The notes beneath the pieces were generated by a model. That model saw nothing but the letters and a program-made list of their open reading frames with translations. It had not been told where the DNA came from and made no database searches. Source: Rosistilla carotiformis (GTDB lineage: Bacteria; Planctomycetota; Planctomycetia; Pirellulales; Pirellulaceae). Taken from it: DNA of 64,000 bases. The DNA lies in contig NZ_CP036348.1 of NCBI RefSeq assembly GCF_007753095.1, forward strand, positions 5,309,411 to 5,373,410, in the 5' to 3' direction. This document shows positions 9,341-19,561 of this stretch, piece by piece; within the stretch, counting starts at the first letter, position 1, and every line of letters begins with the position of its first letter. Made by a program: the position numbers and the translations under genes.

Positions 9341-9884
9341 GGGGGATTTTAAATTTCGCTTGTCAGCAGGAACAATAACCTGTTGGGCGCTGCTGCCGAA
9401 GCAAAATCACGCTAAATGACCAGAATTCAGAGATGTTTTTCTAGGCCACCTCTTCGTCATCGGGCTAACGAGACCAATCCGCTAAACGAATCCAGCGAAG
9501 TTCCAAATCATATTCAATTAATTCAGCCCCCACCGTCGCCAGGTCGAATCGATCCGCCGCGACGTGTCCCCATGCCGTGCATCGCACCAGGGTGTGAAGA
9601 CCGCGCGAAGAATGGGCTGTTTCCCAGATGTCATGGGCCGATGCCCCAGACCTTGTCGGCTGAGAAAAATCGGAATCGTTTCCCGACCGCATCGACGTGA
9701 CAGCGCACACCCCTGAAGCCGTCCGACGGTCCGGAAACCGACGACCTTTCTGGTCTCCCGTTGGCGACTCCCTCGTTTTGCTTGAGGCTTGCCTTGGTCG
9801 GTCGTGTGGCTCCATTTCCAGCATTCGAGACCTTATCTACGGTTGGACGATCGGGCTCCAAACATCTTGAAAGAGGCAGTCAAA
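9341..9884. other. 544-bp region without a supported gene
   Basis: ORFs on both strands here lack any recognisable domain or ribosome-binding site. The right end must contain the promoter of the sulfatase remnant; AGAGG at 9872-9876 is its ribosome-binding site. Nothing else is seen. Confidence 0.5.
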
Positions 9885-10414
9885 ATGAAGTTGTTCTTGT
9901 TGCGTTTCCTCTGCGTCGCAATCGCCTTTGGCGGGGCGATCCAAGCGGCGGATAAACCGAACATTGTTGTAATCATGGGGGACGACATCGGCTGGTTTAA
10001 CCCAAGCTGTTACAACCATGGGATGATGGGCTACCAGACGCCCAACATCGATCGGATCGCCAAAGAAGGGGTGATGTTCACCGACGCGTACGTCCAACAA
10101 AGTTGCACTGCGGGGCGGCCGCCTTCATCACCGGTCAGTCCCCCAAGCGTACAAGTTGCACTTCTCCACGCAAAACAACGCGAGAATGGGATCGTGGTTC
10201 TTCGCGCAACAACCGCGCAAAGCGCCGTTGATCATCGATTTGTGAGCCGACCCGTTTGAAGCAGCCCCCCGAAGATTCATCGCATTACGACGACTGGGTC
10301 GTTCGCCACATGGACGTGATGGTTCCGCTGAAAGCTCTCGTTGTGAGGTTTATCGGGTCGTTTAAAGAGTTCCCACCGCGTCAAGAAAGGGGCAGCTTCA
10401 CGCCCAAGCAATAG
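9885..10414 (+). pseudogene. Decayed arylsulfatase (N- and C-terminal remnants with internal deletion)
   Basis: The start is intact: ATG with AGAGG upstream, a signal peptide, then [14 protein letters not shown] (metal-binding Asp pair) and SCTAGR, the formylglycine motif. Directly after SCTAGR the frame is lost; the next frame continues the family sequence as AAFITGQSP for nine residues. The central ~350-400 residues expected of a sulfatase are absent. A further frame near 10276 encodes the typical family C-terminus (HYDDWVVRHM, then GSFKEFPPRQERGSF) ending at TAG 10412-10414. So this is one gene broken by at least one frameshift and a large internal deletion. It cannot give an active enzyme. 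Intact relatives hydrolyse sulfate esters of algal polysaccharides. Confidence 0.88.
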
Positions 10415-10466
10415 GTTCCAAGGCGGCGTCGCAACAACTCTGTGAACGAAGCAACTCACCTTTGTT

Positions 10467-10500
10467 AACAGCACAGCCGATCGTGCGGCTGTGCTGTTTT
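10467..10500 (+). terminator. Rho-independent terminator of the sulfatase remnant
   Basis: A 13-bp perfect stem (10467-10479 with 10486-10498, core ACAGCACAGCCG) around a 6-nt loop, ending in TTTT. It lies 53 bases after the pseudogene stop and before the convergent oxidoreductase gene. Confidence 0.8.
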
Positions 10501-10532
10501 CGTATCCACAGCGAGCATTCACTGCCGATCGA

Positions 10533-11891
10533 CTACATCTCGATTTCGTAGCCTTCGCGGTACGGACGGGCCAGCATCGCATTGGCTTCGCTATCACCCG
10601 TGATCTGCTCGTTTTCGGCGTCCCAATTCAAAGTCCGCCCCAGCCGCGCCGAGATCCCCGCCAAGTGGCAGACATTCAGCATCTGCATGTGCGAATGGAC
10701 ATCGGAGATCGGTTCGTCGCGGGTCCGCGTGCAGTTCAAGAAGTTGGCCCAGTGGGCTTTCCGCGCGTTCTCTTCCATCGGCAGCCCTTTGTAGGCCTTC
10801 TGGAGCGCGCCTTCGGGCAACGGATCGTCCTTGAGCGCATCGACAGGGGCACCGACCAGTTTGCCGCGGTTGACGAAGAGGCGTCCCTTTTCACCTTCAA
10901 TCAGCACGCCGTTGTCGGTGTCGTTGCGGATGATCATTTCGGTACCGTCGGCATACTTGGCAACAAAGTTGAACGCGGTGGCGGTGTTGTAGCGATCGGT
11001 CTGCAGTGGCTTTCCATCCTTGTATTCGACGGGATGGCTGGCGGTGCCGCCGATCGAAATCGGCGCGGTGGGTTGGCCGTTGACGCTGAGCGCCCAGGTG
11101 GCGATATCGACGTGGTGAGCTCCCCAATCGGTCAGCTTGCCGCCGGAGTACTCGTACCACCAACGGAACTCATAGTGACCGTTGGTCAACCCTCGCTTGC
11201 CACCTTTCATATATCGATAATCCGTTTTGGGTGCTGGCCCCAACCAACGCTCCCAGTCGAGTCCCGCCGGCGTTTCGGCAACGGGGATCGCCGGACTGGT
11301 TGGTGCGCCACCGATCGCTGCTTGAACGCGCAAGATCTTACCCAATCGTCCTTGTTGGACCATCGCGATCGCTTTGGTGAACAGATGGAACGTGCTGCGC
11401 TGTTGCGTGCCGACCTGGACGATGCGGCCCGTTTCGCGCTGCACCTTACGGATCAGTTTGCCCTCATCAATCGTCAGCGTTAGCGGCTTCTCGCAATAGA
11501 TGTCCTTACCGGCCAACATCGCTTCGATCACCGGCTTGGTATGCCAGTGATCGGGCGTGGCGATGTGCACGATCTTGATGTCGTCGCGGTCCAAGATCTT
11601 GCGGTAGTCGTCGTAGATATCCGCCTTACCGCCGCTGAGCTTCTGATTGGCTGCCTCCTGCCGCGACTTGTCCGCATCGGCAATCGCGACCACGTTGAGA
11701 TAGTCTTCGGCCGACTTCATGTTCCCCAGTCCCATCCCGCCGGCACCGATCAGCCCGATCGGGATCCGATCGTTCTTCGCCTCGGTTTCGTCGGCCAGTG
11801 TTTGGCTGTGCGAAAAGAAGTAGGGGACCGAAACACTGGCACCCACAACGGCGGAGGTGCGCAAAAAGTCGCGACGATTTTGATTGCTCAT
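10533..11891 (-). CDS. TAT-exported Gfo/Idh/MocA family oxidoreductase
   Basis: The 452-residue protein starts with a twin-arginine signal (NRRDFLRTSAVVGAS). A Rossmann dinucleotide site follows (IGLIGAGGMG), then the family EKPLTLTIDEG segment with the conserved EKP lysine near residue 130. The C-terminal half (KGGKRGLTNGHYEFRWWYEY) matches secreted planctomycete members. These enzymes carry tightly bound NAD(P) and act on sugars or sugar derivatives, often in degradation of complex carbohydrates; the particular substrate is unknown. It lies convergent to the sulfatase remnant, so a former polysaccharide-related locus is possible. It appears to be transcribed alone. Confidence 0.88.
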   Translation of the reverse strand: MSNQNRRDFLRTSAVVGASVSVPYFFSHSQTLADETEAKNDRIPIGLIGAGGMGLGNMKSAEDYLNVVAIADADKSRQEAANQKLSGGKADIYDDYRKILDRDDIKIVHIATPDHWHTKPVIEAMLAGKDIYCEKPLTLTIDEGKLIRKVQRETGRIVQVGTQQRSTFHLFTKAIAMVQQGRLGKILRVQAAIGGAPTSPAIPVAETPAGLDWERWLGPAPKTDYRYMKGGKRGLTNGHYEFRWWYEYSGGKLTDWGAHHVDIATWALSVNGQPTAPISIGGTASHPVEYKDGKPLQTDRYNTATAFNFVAKYADGTEMIIRNDTDNGVLIEGEKGRLFVNRGKLVGAPVDALKDDPLPEGALQKAYKGLPMEENARKAHWANFLNCTRTRDEPISDVHSHMQMLNVCHLAGISARLGRTLNWDAENEQITGDSEANAMLARPYREGYEIEM

Positions 11892-12061
11892 CAGGAAAAT
11901 CTTGGGCTTTTGTTTTCTGAAGTCAGACGTCCAGCACGCACGTCGCTCGACAGAGCGTCCCGCGTGGCGAAATCGTTAGCGTAACGATCCCGCCCCATAA
12001 TAGCAGCCGCAGCGGCGACGTTCGACCCATTCCCGCATTCTGACAGCCAATCAGAATCGAT

Positions 12062-13038
<977 letters not shown>

Positions 13039-13042
<4 letters not shown>

Positions 13043-14295
13043 GATTGATTCTTCATCCTCGGATCCAATGCGTCGCGGAGCCCGTCGCCCAGGAAGTTCA
13101 ACGCAAACAAGGTGCCCGCCAACGCGCTTCCCGGAAAGACGACCAACCACCACCGCGATTTCAGCGGCGTGATCGCTTGCACGCCATCGTTGACCAACAG
13201 CCCCCAGGAAACGTCTGGCGGGGAAACGCCCAGGCCCAGGAACGACAGGAACGCTTCGAACAACATCACCGCGGGGATCGTTAGCGTTAGGTAAACGATC
13301 ACGATTCCCAACACGTTCGGGACCAGATGGCGAAAGATGATCCGCCGTTGCGAGGCCCCCACGGTCCGAGCCGCGTCGACAAATTGCTCATGTTTCAGCG
13401 ACAGCACTTGGCCGCGAACAACGCGCGACATCGTCAACCAATAGATGGCGCCGATCACGATATAGAAGATCGTGATCTGATCGATACCAAACGATTTCAG
13501 CGACGCCGCGATCGATTCCTCGCTTAAAAACGTCATCAGGAAGATCACCACAAAGATGAACGGAACCGAATACAGGACATCGACGATCCGCATCATCACG
13601 GCATCGACGCGGCCGCCAAAATAGCCCGACGTCGCTCCATACGAGACACCAATTAACAGGCTAACGATCGTCGCCACCACGCCGACAACCAACGACACAC
13701 GAGCACCCCAGAACAGTCGGGCCAGCATGTCGCGACCAAGGTCGTCGGTCCCACACAGGCTCGGCACAGCCCAGTCGCCGAAGATGGCGACTCGCAGCCG
13801 CGTCAGCTGCCATGCCAGCGGATCCAATTGGTTCCACATTTGGCTGAACGGATGGGCGGTCGTCTCCAGTTGTTCGATCTTGGCGTCCAGGGCCTCCCGC
13901 GCCGCCGGATCGGTCGCATCGGCACGCTCTTGCCGCAGCGTCGCGACCGAAGCGTTGACCTGCTTCACCTCCGCCGCCAAGCTGTTATCGGTAAACTTCA
14001 AATCCTTCCGCTGCCCCATCCGGTAGGCCTGCAGATTGGGAGACATGCCGCGACGGTTGTCCAGATCTTTATCTAGCGGACTCTGCAGCGGCAACGCCGG
14101 CGTCAGGAAGGCCAGCACCGCCAGGGCGATCAGAAAGTAGAGCGACAGCATCGAAGCCCGCCTGCGCCGCAGCCGTCGCCAAGCATCCTGCCACAGCGAG
14201 ACGCCTTGGATTCGTTGCGCATCGGCGAGCAGCTGGCGGTAGTGCTCCCGCTGCTGGTCGGTCATCTTCTCGGTTGCGATCTCGGGATCAGCCAT
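13039..14295 (-). CDS. Peptide ABC transporter permease (OppC-like)
   Basis: Inner-membrane permease of 418 residues. After a polar, basic N-terminal ~60 residues (LRRRRAS) and TM1 comes a long extracytoplasmic loop of ~120 residues with a helical, charged stretch (KQVNASVATLRQERADATD) not found in short OppC proteins. Five further TM segments follow, with the EAA loop that docks on the ATPase (VDAARTVGASQRRIIFRHLVPN). The ATG at 14295 lies ten bases after the oppB stop, and the gene overlaps oppD by four bases. The inserted loop may contact the binding protein; that is inference. Confidence 0.88.
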
Positions 14296-14305
14296 CTTCG
14301 GTGAA

Positions 14306-15232
14306 CTACTCCAGCTTGACACGTGGATCGATGATCGAATACGACAGGTCGACCAGCGTGTTCATCAAGAACAACAGCGCGGTGTAAACTAAAACCAAGC
14401 CCATCGCCAACGAATAATCGCGTTGCAGCGCCGCTTCGACAAAGTGGCTGCCCATCCCCGGGATCGCAAAAATCTGCTCCAACACAATCGAACCGGTGAG
14501 CACCCGGGCCGCGGCCGGACCTAAATAAGAGACCACCGGCAGAAGCGCTCCGCGGAGCGCGTGCTTACCGATCACCTTGTACATCGGCAGCCCCTTGGCC
14601 TTGGCGGTTCGGATGTAATCTTGGCCGATCGTCTCCAACAAACCAGCGCGTGTCAGCCGCGCGATGTAGGCGGCGACGGGAGCACCAAGGCAGAGCGCCG
14701 GGAGCACCAGATGCCATGCACTGCCCCAGCCGGCGGTCGGAAAGAGATTCAATCCGAACACAAACACGATGATCAGCAAACTGGCCAGGACAAAGTTCGG
14801 GATCGCGATCCCCAGCGTCGCCAGGATCATCAACGTGAGGTCGCCGATCGATCCGGGCTTCAACGCACTAACCACGCCCGCGGTCACGCCCAGAACCAAC
14901 GCGAACGAGAGGGCCAGGATCGCCAACGAAGCGGAGATCGGGAAGCCTTGGGCAATGACTTCGTTGACGGAAAAATCTTCCAAGCGGAAGCTGGGGCCAA
15001 AATCACCGGTCAGATCGCGTCCCAGTTCACGAAAGTACTGCGTGGGCAGCGGATCGTTCAAACCGTAGCGTGCTTCGATGTTTCGCTTGATCGCCTCGGG
15101 GACGTTTTTCTCACTGCTGAATGGCCCGCCGGGGACAAACCGCATGAGGAAGAACGAGACGGTAAAGACGATCCACAGCGTCAGCAGCATCCAGCCGAGT
15201 CGACGTATCAGAAAGGTGATCAAGTCCTGCAC
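14306..15232 (-). CDS. Peptide ABC transporter permease (OppB-like)
   Basis: First gene of the transporter operon, about 308 residues with six predicted membrane segments. The N-terminal signature FLIRRLGWMLLTLWIVFTV and RFVPGGPF are typical of OppB/DppB; the EAA loop is DYIRTAKAKGLPMYKVIGKHA. GTG at 15232 is preferred because it puts the start immediately before TM1; a TTG at 15286 would add 18 unlike residues. No good ribosome-binding site distinguishes them. With OppC and OppD it should import peptides, but the periplasmic binding protein is not in the window. Confidence 0.85.
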   Translation of the reverse strand: MQDLITFLIRRLGWMLLTLWIVFTVSFFLMRFVPGGPFSSEKNVPEAIKRNIEARYGLNDPLPTQYFRELGRDLTGDFGPSFRLEDFSVNEVIAQGFPISASLAILALSFALVLGVTAGVVSALKPGSIGDLTLMILATLGIAIPNFVLASLLIIVFVFGLNLFPTAGWGSAWHLVLPALCLGAPVAAYIARLTRAGLLETIGQDYIRTAKAKGLPMYKVIGKHALRGALLPVVSYLGPAAARVLTGSIVLEQIFAIPGMGSHFVEAALQRDYSLAMGLVLVYTALLFLMNTLVDLSYSIIDPRVKLE

Positions 15233-15533
15233 GACAGTTTTCTCATGGAGGCAACAACCCGTTGTCCGCGGCGGCGATGCCGTCAACGTGCTGAAATCCT
15301 ACAGGACAGGGCGTCGGAGGCCCACCCTGGTTTGCCCGCTTCGCCCTACGCAGGATCGATTTGTCGTGCGGCTCGGCCACGAGGGCCGCTTGAGAACCGC
15401 GTGGCTCGCGGGTTGCACTCCGTCATCAATGCCTAGAAAATGAGCCGACACTTCCAATCGCCAATTTTCAGTTTCCGGTTTCAGCAGGCGTCGGCCGTCG
15501 CCGCGCCGCATTCCACCAACGGATGAATTTTAC
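15233..15533. other. Divergent intergenic region, oppB / PSP1-like gene
   Basis: About 300 bp that must hold the promoters of both divergent units. No clear operator or hairpin was seen. The GGATGA at 15521-15526 is the likely ribosome-binding site of the next gene. Confidence 0.4.
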
Positions 15534-16079
15534 TTGATCAGCCATTATCTGGTTCGCACGGGTGCCTGGGGCGACATCTCACAGCATCGGCCGGTCGACG
15601 GCGGCAGCTATCGTCGCGGGGACCGCGTGATCTGCGAGACGTCGCGCGGTTTGGAGATCGGCGAAATCGTCGCCGATGTCGATGCCGATGCGGCCGCGGG
15701 CCGGATCCTGCGACGGATGACCGATCAGGACGAATTGCTGCAGAAGCGACTGGAGCGTTACAAACGCAAAGCGGTGCAAGAGTGTCGCGAGCGATTGGTC
15801 GCCGCCGGGATCGACGCGGTGCTGTTGGAAGTCGAACAATTGTTTGATGGCCGAACGTTGTTCTTCCATTTTCTGGGAGAAACCAACGACGATGTCGAAG
15901 CGATCACCAATGAACTTGCCGACGCATACGAACAACATGTGCGTAGCCGCCATTTCGCCAAACTGCTCAGCGAAGGTTGCGGTCCCGGTTGTGGAACCAA
16001 AGAAGCCGGCGGGTGTTCCGGTGGATGCGCGGTCTGCGTGGTTGCCTCGGCTTGCAGTTCGGCTGCCAAGAAATCCTAA
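15534..16079 (+). CDS. PSP1 / RicT(YaaT)-like protein with cysteine-rich tail
   Basis: Residues ~1-115 match the PSP1 C-terminal domain (RGDRVICETSRGLEIGEIV; then DGRTLFFHFLGETNDDVEAI). In Bacillus the relative RicT is part of an Fe-S-containing complex controlling RNase Y and development. Here the last ~35 residues are rich in Cys and Gly (CGPGCGTKEAGGCSGGC), with seven cysteines, suggesting metal or cluster binding. The start is TTG at 15534 behind GGATGA; no in-frame ATG fits. Relation to RNA processing is family knowledge, not shown here. Confidence 0.75.
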   Translation: MISHYLVRTGAWGDISQHRPVDGGSYRRGDRVICETSRGLEIGEIVADVDADAAAGRILRRMTDQDELLQKRLERYKRKAVQECRERLVAAGIDAVLLEVEQLFDGRTLFFHFLGETNDDVEAITNELADAYEQHVRSRHFAKLLSEGCGPGCGTKEAGGCSGGCAVCVVASACSSAAKKS

Positions 16080-16201
16080 AGGTTCGTCATGTCGCGGCGC
16101 GGCTTCCATCCTAAACGCTTCGCGCAATCGATCGCCCGGGCCACGTCGTTGGGCCGGCGTTCAACGGCGACCGGTCGAAGTCTCATGCGAATCGAGTCGA
16201 T

Positions 16202-16804
16202 ATGATGGATGGTCCTCTGTTCTGGTCCTTTGTATTGTTAGCGGCAGGCCTGCTGCTGATGATCGTCGAATTTTTTGTCCCCAGTGGCGGATTCCTGGCG
16301 ATCGCCAGCGGATTGGCGATGATCGGCTGTATCATCGTCGGCTTCTCCGTCAGTCCCCGTTGGGGCATGATCATGGTCGTCGTGGTCGTAACGCTCGTCC
16401 CGATCGCCCTTGGAATCACGGTCCGATTATGGCCGCGAACACCGATGGGACGCAGCATCATGGCACGCCAACCGGGCGACCCGTTGCCCGACGTGCTGCC
16501 CGACGACGAATACCATCGCAAGATTAAATCGCTGCAAGGACGCGTGGGCATGGCGGACAGCGACATGTTGCCCAACGGAACGATTAAAATCGATGGAGAG
16601 CGGTACGACGCGATCAGTTCCGGTGGCGCGATCGATCGTGGGCAGCGGATTGAAGTTTTTCGAATCGAATCGGGCAAACTGCATGTCCGCGTGACAACGC
16701 GAGCGATCGACGCCGATCGGGATCATGCCGAACCAACCGTTTCCCCCTTGGACCAACCGATCGAACAGTTGGGTATCGACAGCTTGGAAGATCCCTTGGC
16801 ATAA
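16202..16804 (+). CDS. NfeD-like membrane protein
   Basis: Two or three hydrophobic segments occupy residues ~7-75 (FWSFVLLAAGLLLMIVEFFV; MIMVVVVVTLVPIAL). A soluble C-terminal domain of ~80 residues follows, with LQGRVGMADSDMLPNGTIKIDG, the OB-fold characteristic of NfeD. At 200 residues this is the short form without a ClpP-like protease domain. NfeD proteins are typically encoded next to flotillin-like proteins and work with them in membrane microdomains; the next gene is exactly that, 82 bases downstream. Confidence 0.85.
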   Translation: MMDGPLFWSFVLLAAGLLLMIVEFFVPSGGFLAIASGLAMIGCIIVGFSVSPRWGMIMVVVVVTLVPIALGITVRLWPRTPMGRSIMARQPGDPLPDVLPDDEYHRKIKSLQGRVGMADSDMLPNGTIKIDGERYDAISSGGAIDRGQRIEVFRIESGKLHVRVTTRAIDADRDHAEPTVSPLDQPIEQLGIDSLEDPLA

Positions 16805-16886
16805 ACGTCGCGATCGCTTGACTTGACCGCGAACGTGGGGTAACACCTGATCCATAGAATTTGTTGCTACAACTAAGGAAAGCACC

Positions 16887-17981
16887 ATGGCGGCGTTGAA
16901 TTCACTGTTGTTCTTAGCTCAAGCCCAAGACGCGAACATCCTTTGGCTGGCGGTGATCGTTTTTGTCGTCATCGGCATGATGATCTTCGCGATGGTCTTC
17001 TTTAGCTATTTTGGGCTGTGGATTCAATCGTTATTGACCGGTGCGAAGGTCTCTCTGGGCGACTTGCTGGGGATGACGTTTCGGAACGTCAACGCGCGGA
17101 CAATCGTTCGCGGCAAGATCATGTCGACCCAAGCGGGCATCGAAGATCCCGAACTGACCAGCAAAGCGCTCGAGGCCCATTATTTGGCTGGCGGCAACGT
17201 GCCCCAAGTGATCCGAGCATTGATCGCCGCCAAAAAGGCGAAGACGATCAGCTTGACCTTTCGTGAAGCCACGGCGATCGACCTGGCCGGCCGCGACGTG
17301 CTCGAATCGGTGCAAACCAGCGTCTATCCCAAAGTGATTGATTGTCCGCCGCGAGGTTCGGTCAAACCCTCGCTGGACGCAGTTGCCAAAGACGGCATCC
17401 AGTTGAAGGTCAAAGCCCGCGTGACCGTGCGTGCGAACCTGCAACAATTGATCGGCGGTGCCACCGAGGAAACGATCATCGCCCGCGTTGGCGAAGGAAT
17501 TGTTAGCGCGATCGGTAGCGCCGACGGCCACAAGAATGTCCTTGAGAATCCCGACCTGATTTCCAAATGGGTGTTGTCCAAACGCTTGGATTCGCAAACC
17601 GCATTTGAGATCGTTTCGATCGACATCGCCGATATCGATGTTGGGGTCAACGTGGGGGCCCGATTGCAGGCCGACCAAGCCGAAGCGGACACACGTGTCG
17701 CCCGCGCTCGGGCCGAAGGACGGCGCGCGATGGCGGTAGCTGAAGAACAAGAAAAGTTCGCCGAAATCGAAAACAGCCAAGCGATGTTGGTCGCCGCGCA
17801 AGCCGAAGTTCCGTTGGCGATGGCCGAAGCGTTCCGCAGCGGCAAGCTGGGAATCTTGGACTACTACAAATTGCAGAACATCAACGCCGACACGGACATG
17901 CGAAAAGCGATCTCGCGATCGACGCGTGACGCCAGCGAACTGGCCATCCAAAAGCAACAACAAGCCCAGGCCCAGAGCTAA
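16887..17981 (+). CDS. floA: Flotillin-like protein FloA
   Basis: The 364-residue length, the single N-terminal hydrophobic segment ([16 protein letters not shown]) and the SPFH core ([40 protein letters not shown]) match FloA (former UPF0365). A coiled-coil-prone Ala/Glu-rich stretch at ~250-300 ([22 protein letters not shown]) is the flotillin region. FloA scaffolds functional membrane microdomains in bacteria and is encoded with NfeD, as here. A good AAGGAAAG ribosome-binding site precedes the ATG. A small hypothetical gene follows after 15 bases and is probably cotranscribed. Confidence 0.92.
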   Translation: MAALNSLLFLAQAQDANILWLAVIVFVVIGMMIFAMVFFSYFGLWIQSLLTGAKVSLGDLLGMTFRNVNARTIVRGKIMSTQAGIEDPELTSKALEAHYLAGGNVPQVIRALIAAKKAKTISLTFREATAIDLAGRDVLESVQTSVYPKVIDCPPRGSVKPSLDAVAKDGIQLKVKARVTVRANLQQLIGGATEETIIARVGEGIVSAIGSADGHKNVLENPDLISKWVLSKRLDSQTAFEIVSIDIADIDVGVNVGARLQADQAEADTRVARARAEGRRAMAVAEEQEKFAEIENSQAMLVAAQAEVPLAMAEAFRSGKLGILDYYKLQNINADTDMRKAISRSTRDASELAIQKQQQAQAQS

Positions 17982-17996
17982 CCCGAGAGCGAAATC

Positions 17997-18455
17997 ATGT
18001 CTGACGACATCGAAGCATTTCTCCGCCGCGCCGCCCAACGCCGCAAGGAACAAGCCGCCAAAAAGGCAGCCCCTGTTGCGAAGCCGCGACCCGAGTACAC
18101 CGACAGTCGCGCCGAGCGAAAGATCCGTGAGATTCGCCCCGAGGATCTTGTCGAACCCGAGATCGTCGAAGACTACTCTGCCGGCATCAGCCAATTGACA
18201 AACCGGCATCTCCAAGGCGAACACCTGGCCAACGCGGTCGGACAAGCCGACGACAAAATGGACGCGCACATCCAAAAGGTTTTCGATCACCAAGTCGGCC
18301 AGTTGCCGAACGATCCTGCCCCTTCGGCAGCTCAATCGATTGCCGAAGGCGAGATCGCCAAAACGTTGATCGCCCTGTTACAATCTTCCCAAGGTGTCCA
18401 GCAAGCTTTCCTGCTTCACGATATCATCGAACGCCCGACCCATCGCTGGGACTGA
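17997..18455 (+). CDS. Hypothetical protein following floA (152 aa)
   Basis: Not recognised. The N-terminal half is highly charged, first basic (RRAAQRRKEQAAKKAA), then acidic (RPEDLVEPEIVEDY). The C-terminal half is predicted helical (AQSIAEGEIAKTLIALLQSSQGVQQAFLL would form amphipathic helices). No signal peptide or membrane segment. It lies 15 bases after floA, so it is probably in the same operon and may be a cytoplasmic partner of the flotillin; that is inference from position. GAGAG sits just before its ATG. Confidence 0.7.
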   Translation: MSDDIEAFLRRAAQRRKEQAAKKAAPVAKPRPEYTDSRAERKIREIRPEDLVEPEIVEDYSAGISQLTNRHLQGEHLANAVGQADDKMDAHIQKVFDHQVGQLPNDPAPSAAQSIAEGEIAKTLIALLQSSQGVQQAFLLHDIIERPTHRWD

Positions 18456-18557
18456 TGCTTCACCGCGCTCGCGGCGGCAACTTCCGCCAGCGACGTCGAT
18501 CCGGGCGACTCCGCTTGGAAATCCCTCTCTTCGCATAGCCTTTAGGAACGATGGCGC

Positions 18558-19559
18558 ATGAGCACTTTGGCCGATTCGATGCAGCAACAAGCCGAAGAAT
18601 TTCAACGCCGCTATGCGGACGTGCGAGAACAGATCGGTCGCGTGATTGTCGGGCACGATGACATCGTCCACGGTGTATTGACCGCGATGTTGATCGGCGG
18701 GCACTGCCTCCTGGAAGGAGTTCCCGGACTGGGCAAGACGATGCTGGTGCGAACCCTTGCCGAAACGCTGGACCTTCAGTTCAGCCGGATCCAATTCACC
18801 CCCGACCTAATGCCCGCCGACATCCTGGGCACCAACATGATCGTCGAACGCGATGGTCAAAAGAATTTCGAATTCCAACGTGGACCGATCTTTACCCAAA
18901 TCCTGCTAGCCGACGAAATCAACCGCGCCACGCCCAAAACCCAATCCGCCTTGCTCGAAACGATGCAGGAAGGAACGGTCACCGCCGGGGGCACGCGATA
19001 CACGATGGACAAACCCTACTTCGTGTTGGCGACGCAGAACCCGATCGAACAGGAAGGAACCTACCCGCTGCCGGAAGCTCAGCTGGATCGTTTCATGTTC
19101 AAACTGGTCGTCGGCTATAGTTCCCGCGAGCAATTGGCGACGATCATCGCCCGAACGACAAGCGGCGAAACAGTCCATCCCACCAAGGTCATGGATGGGG
19201 CCGAAATCATTCGCTGGCAGCATCTAATCCGCGAAGTGATCCTAGCGTCGCATGTCCAGGATTACATCGTCCGCTTGGTCTTGGCGACCCATCCCGACGG
19301 GCCGCTGGCGGTCCCGATCACGAACCAATACGTTCGCTGGGGCAGCAGCCCGCGGGGAGCTCAGACGCTGGCACTGGCCGCAAAAGTGCGGGCGCTGCTG
19401 GAAGGTCGCTTCAACGTCAGCTTTGAAGACGTGCGGCGAGTCTACCTGCCCGCGATGCGACACCGCGTTCTACTCAACTTCGAAGCCCAAGCCGAAGGCA
19501 TCGAACCGGATCGCGTGCTCCTGGAGATCCTGGAAAAGGTTCCCGAAAAGGCCGACTGA
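18558..19559 (+). CDS. MoxR family AAA+ ATPase
   Basis: The 333-residue protein has Walker A GVPGLGKT, Walker B LLADEINRATPKTQSALLE, sensor 1 ATQNPIEQEGTYPLPEAQLDRF and the MoxR lid domain. MoxR ATPases act as chaperones that mature or activate protein complexes, usually together with DUF58/VWA-domain partners. No such partner follows: the next gene is convergent and ends two bases after this stop. A second MoxR paralogue lies at 31900-32886. The start ATG is preceded by TAGGAACG. Confidence 0.92.
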   Translation: MSTLADSMQQQAEEFQRRYADVREQIGRVIVGHDDIVHGVLTAMLIGGHCLLEGVPGLGKTMLVRTLAETLDLQFSRIQFTPDLMPADILGTNMIVERDGQKNFEFQRGPIFTQILLADEINRATPKTQSALLETMQEGTVTAGGTRYTMDKPYFVLATQNPIEQEGTYPLPEAQLDRFMFKLVVGYSSREQLATIIARTTSGETVHPTKVMDGAEIIRWQHLIREVILASHVQDYIVRLVLATHPDGPLAVPITNQYVRWGSSPRGAQTLALAAKVRALLEGRFNVSFEDVRRVYLPAMRHRVLLNFEAQAEGIEPDRVLLEILEKVPEKAD

Positions 19560-19561
19560 GA

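Noticed and set aside
9416-9824. Overlapping ORFs on both strands before the sulfatase remnant
   Set aside because: No ribosome-binding sites, no domains, and composition like noncoding DNA.
10491-11483. 330-aa plus-strand ORF
   Set aside because: Antisense to the Gfo/Idh/MocA gene, which has a TAT signal and Rossmann motif.
17031-18335. 434-aa minus-strand ORF
   Set aside because: Antisense to floA and the gene after it; no domain.
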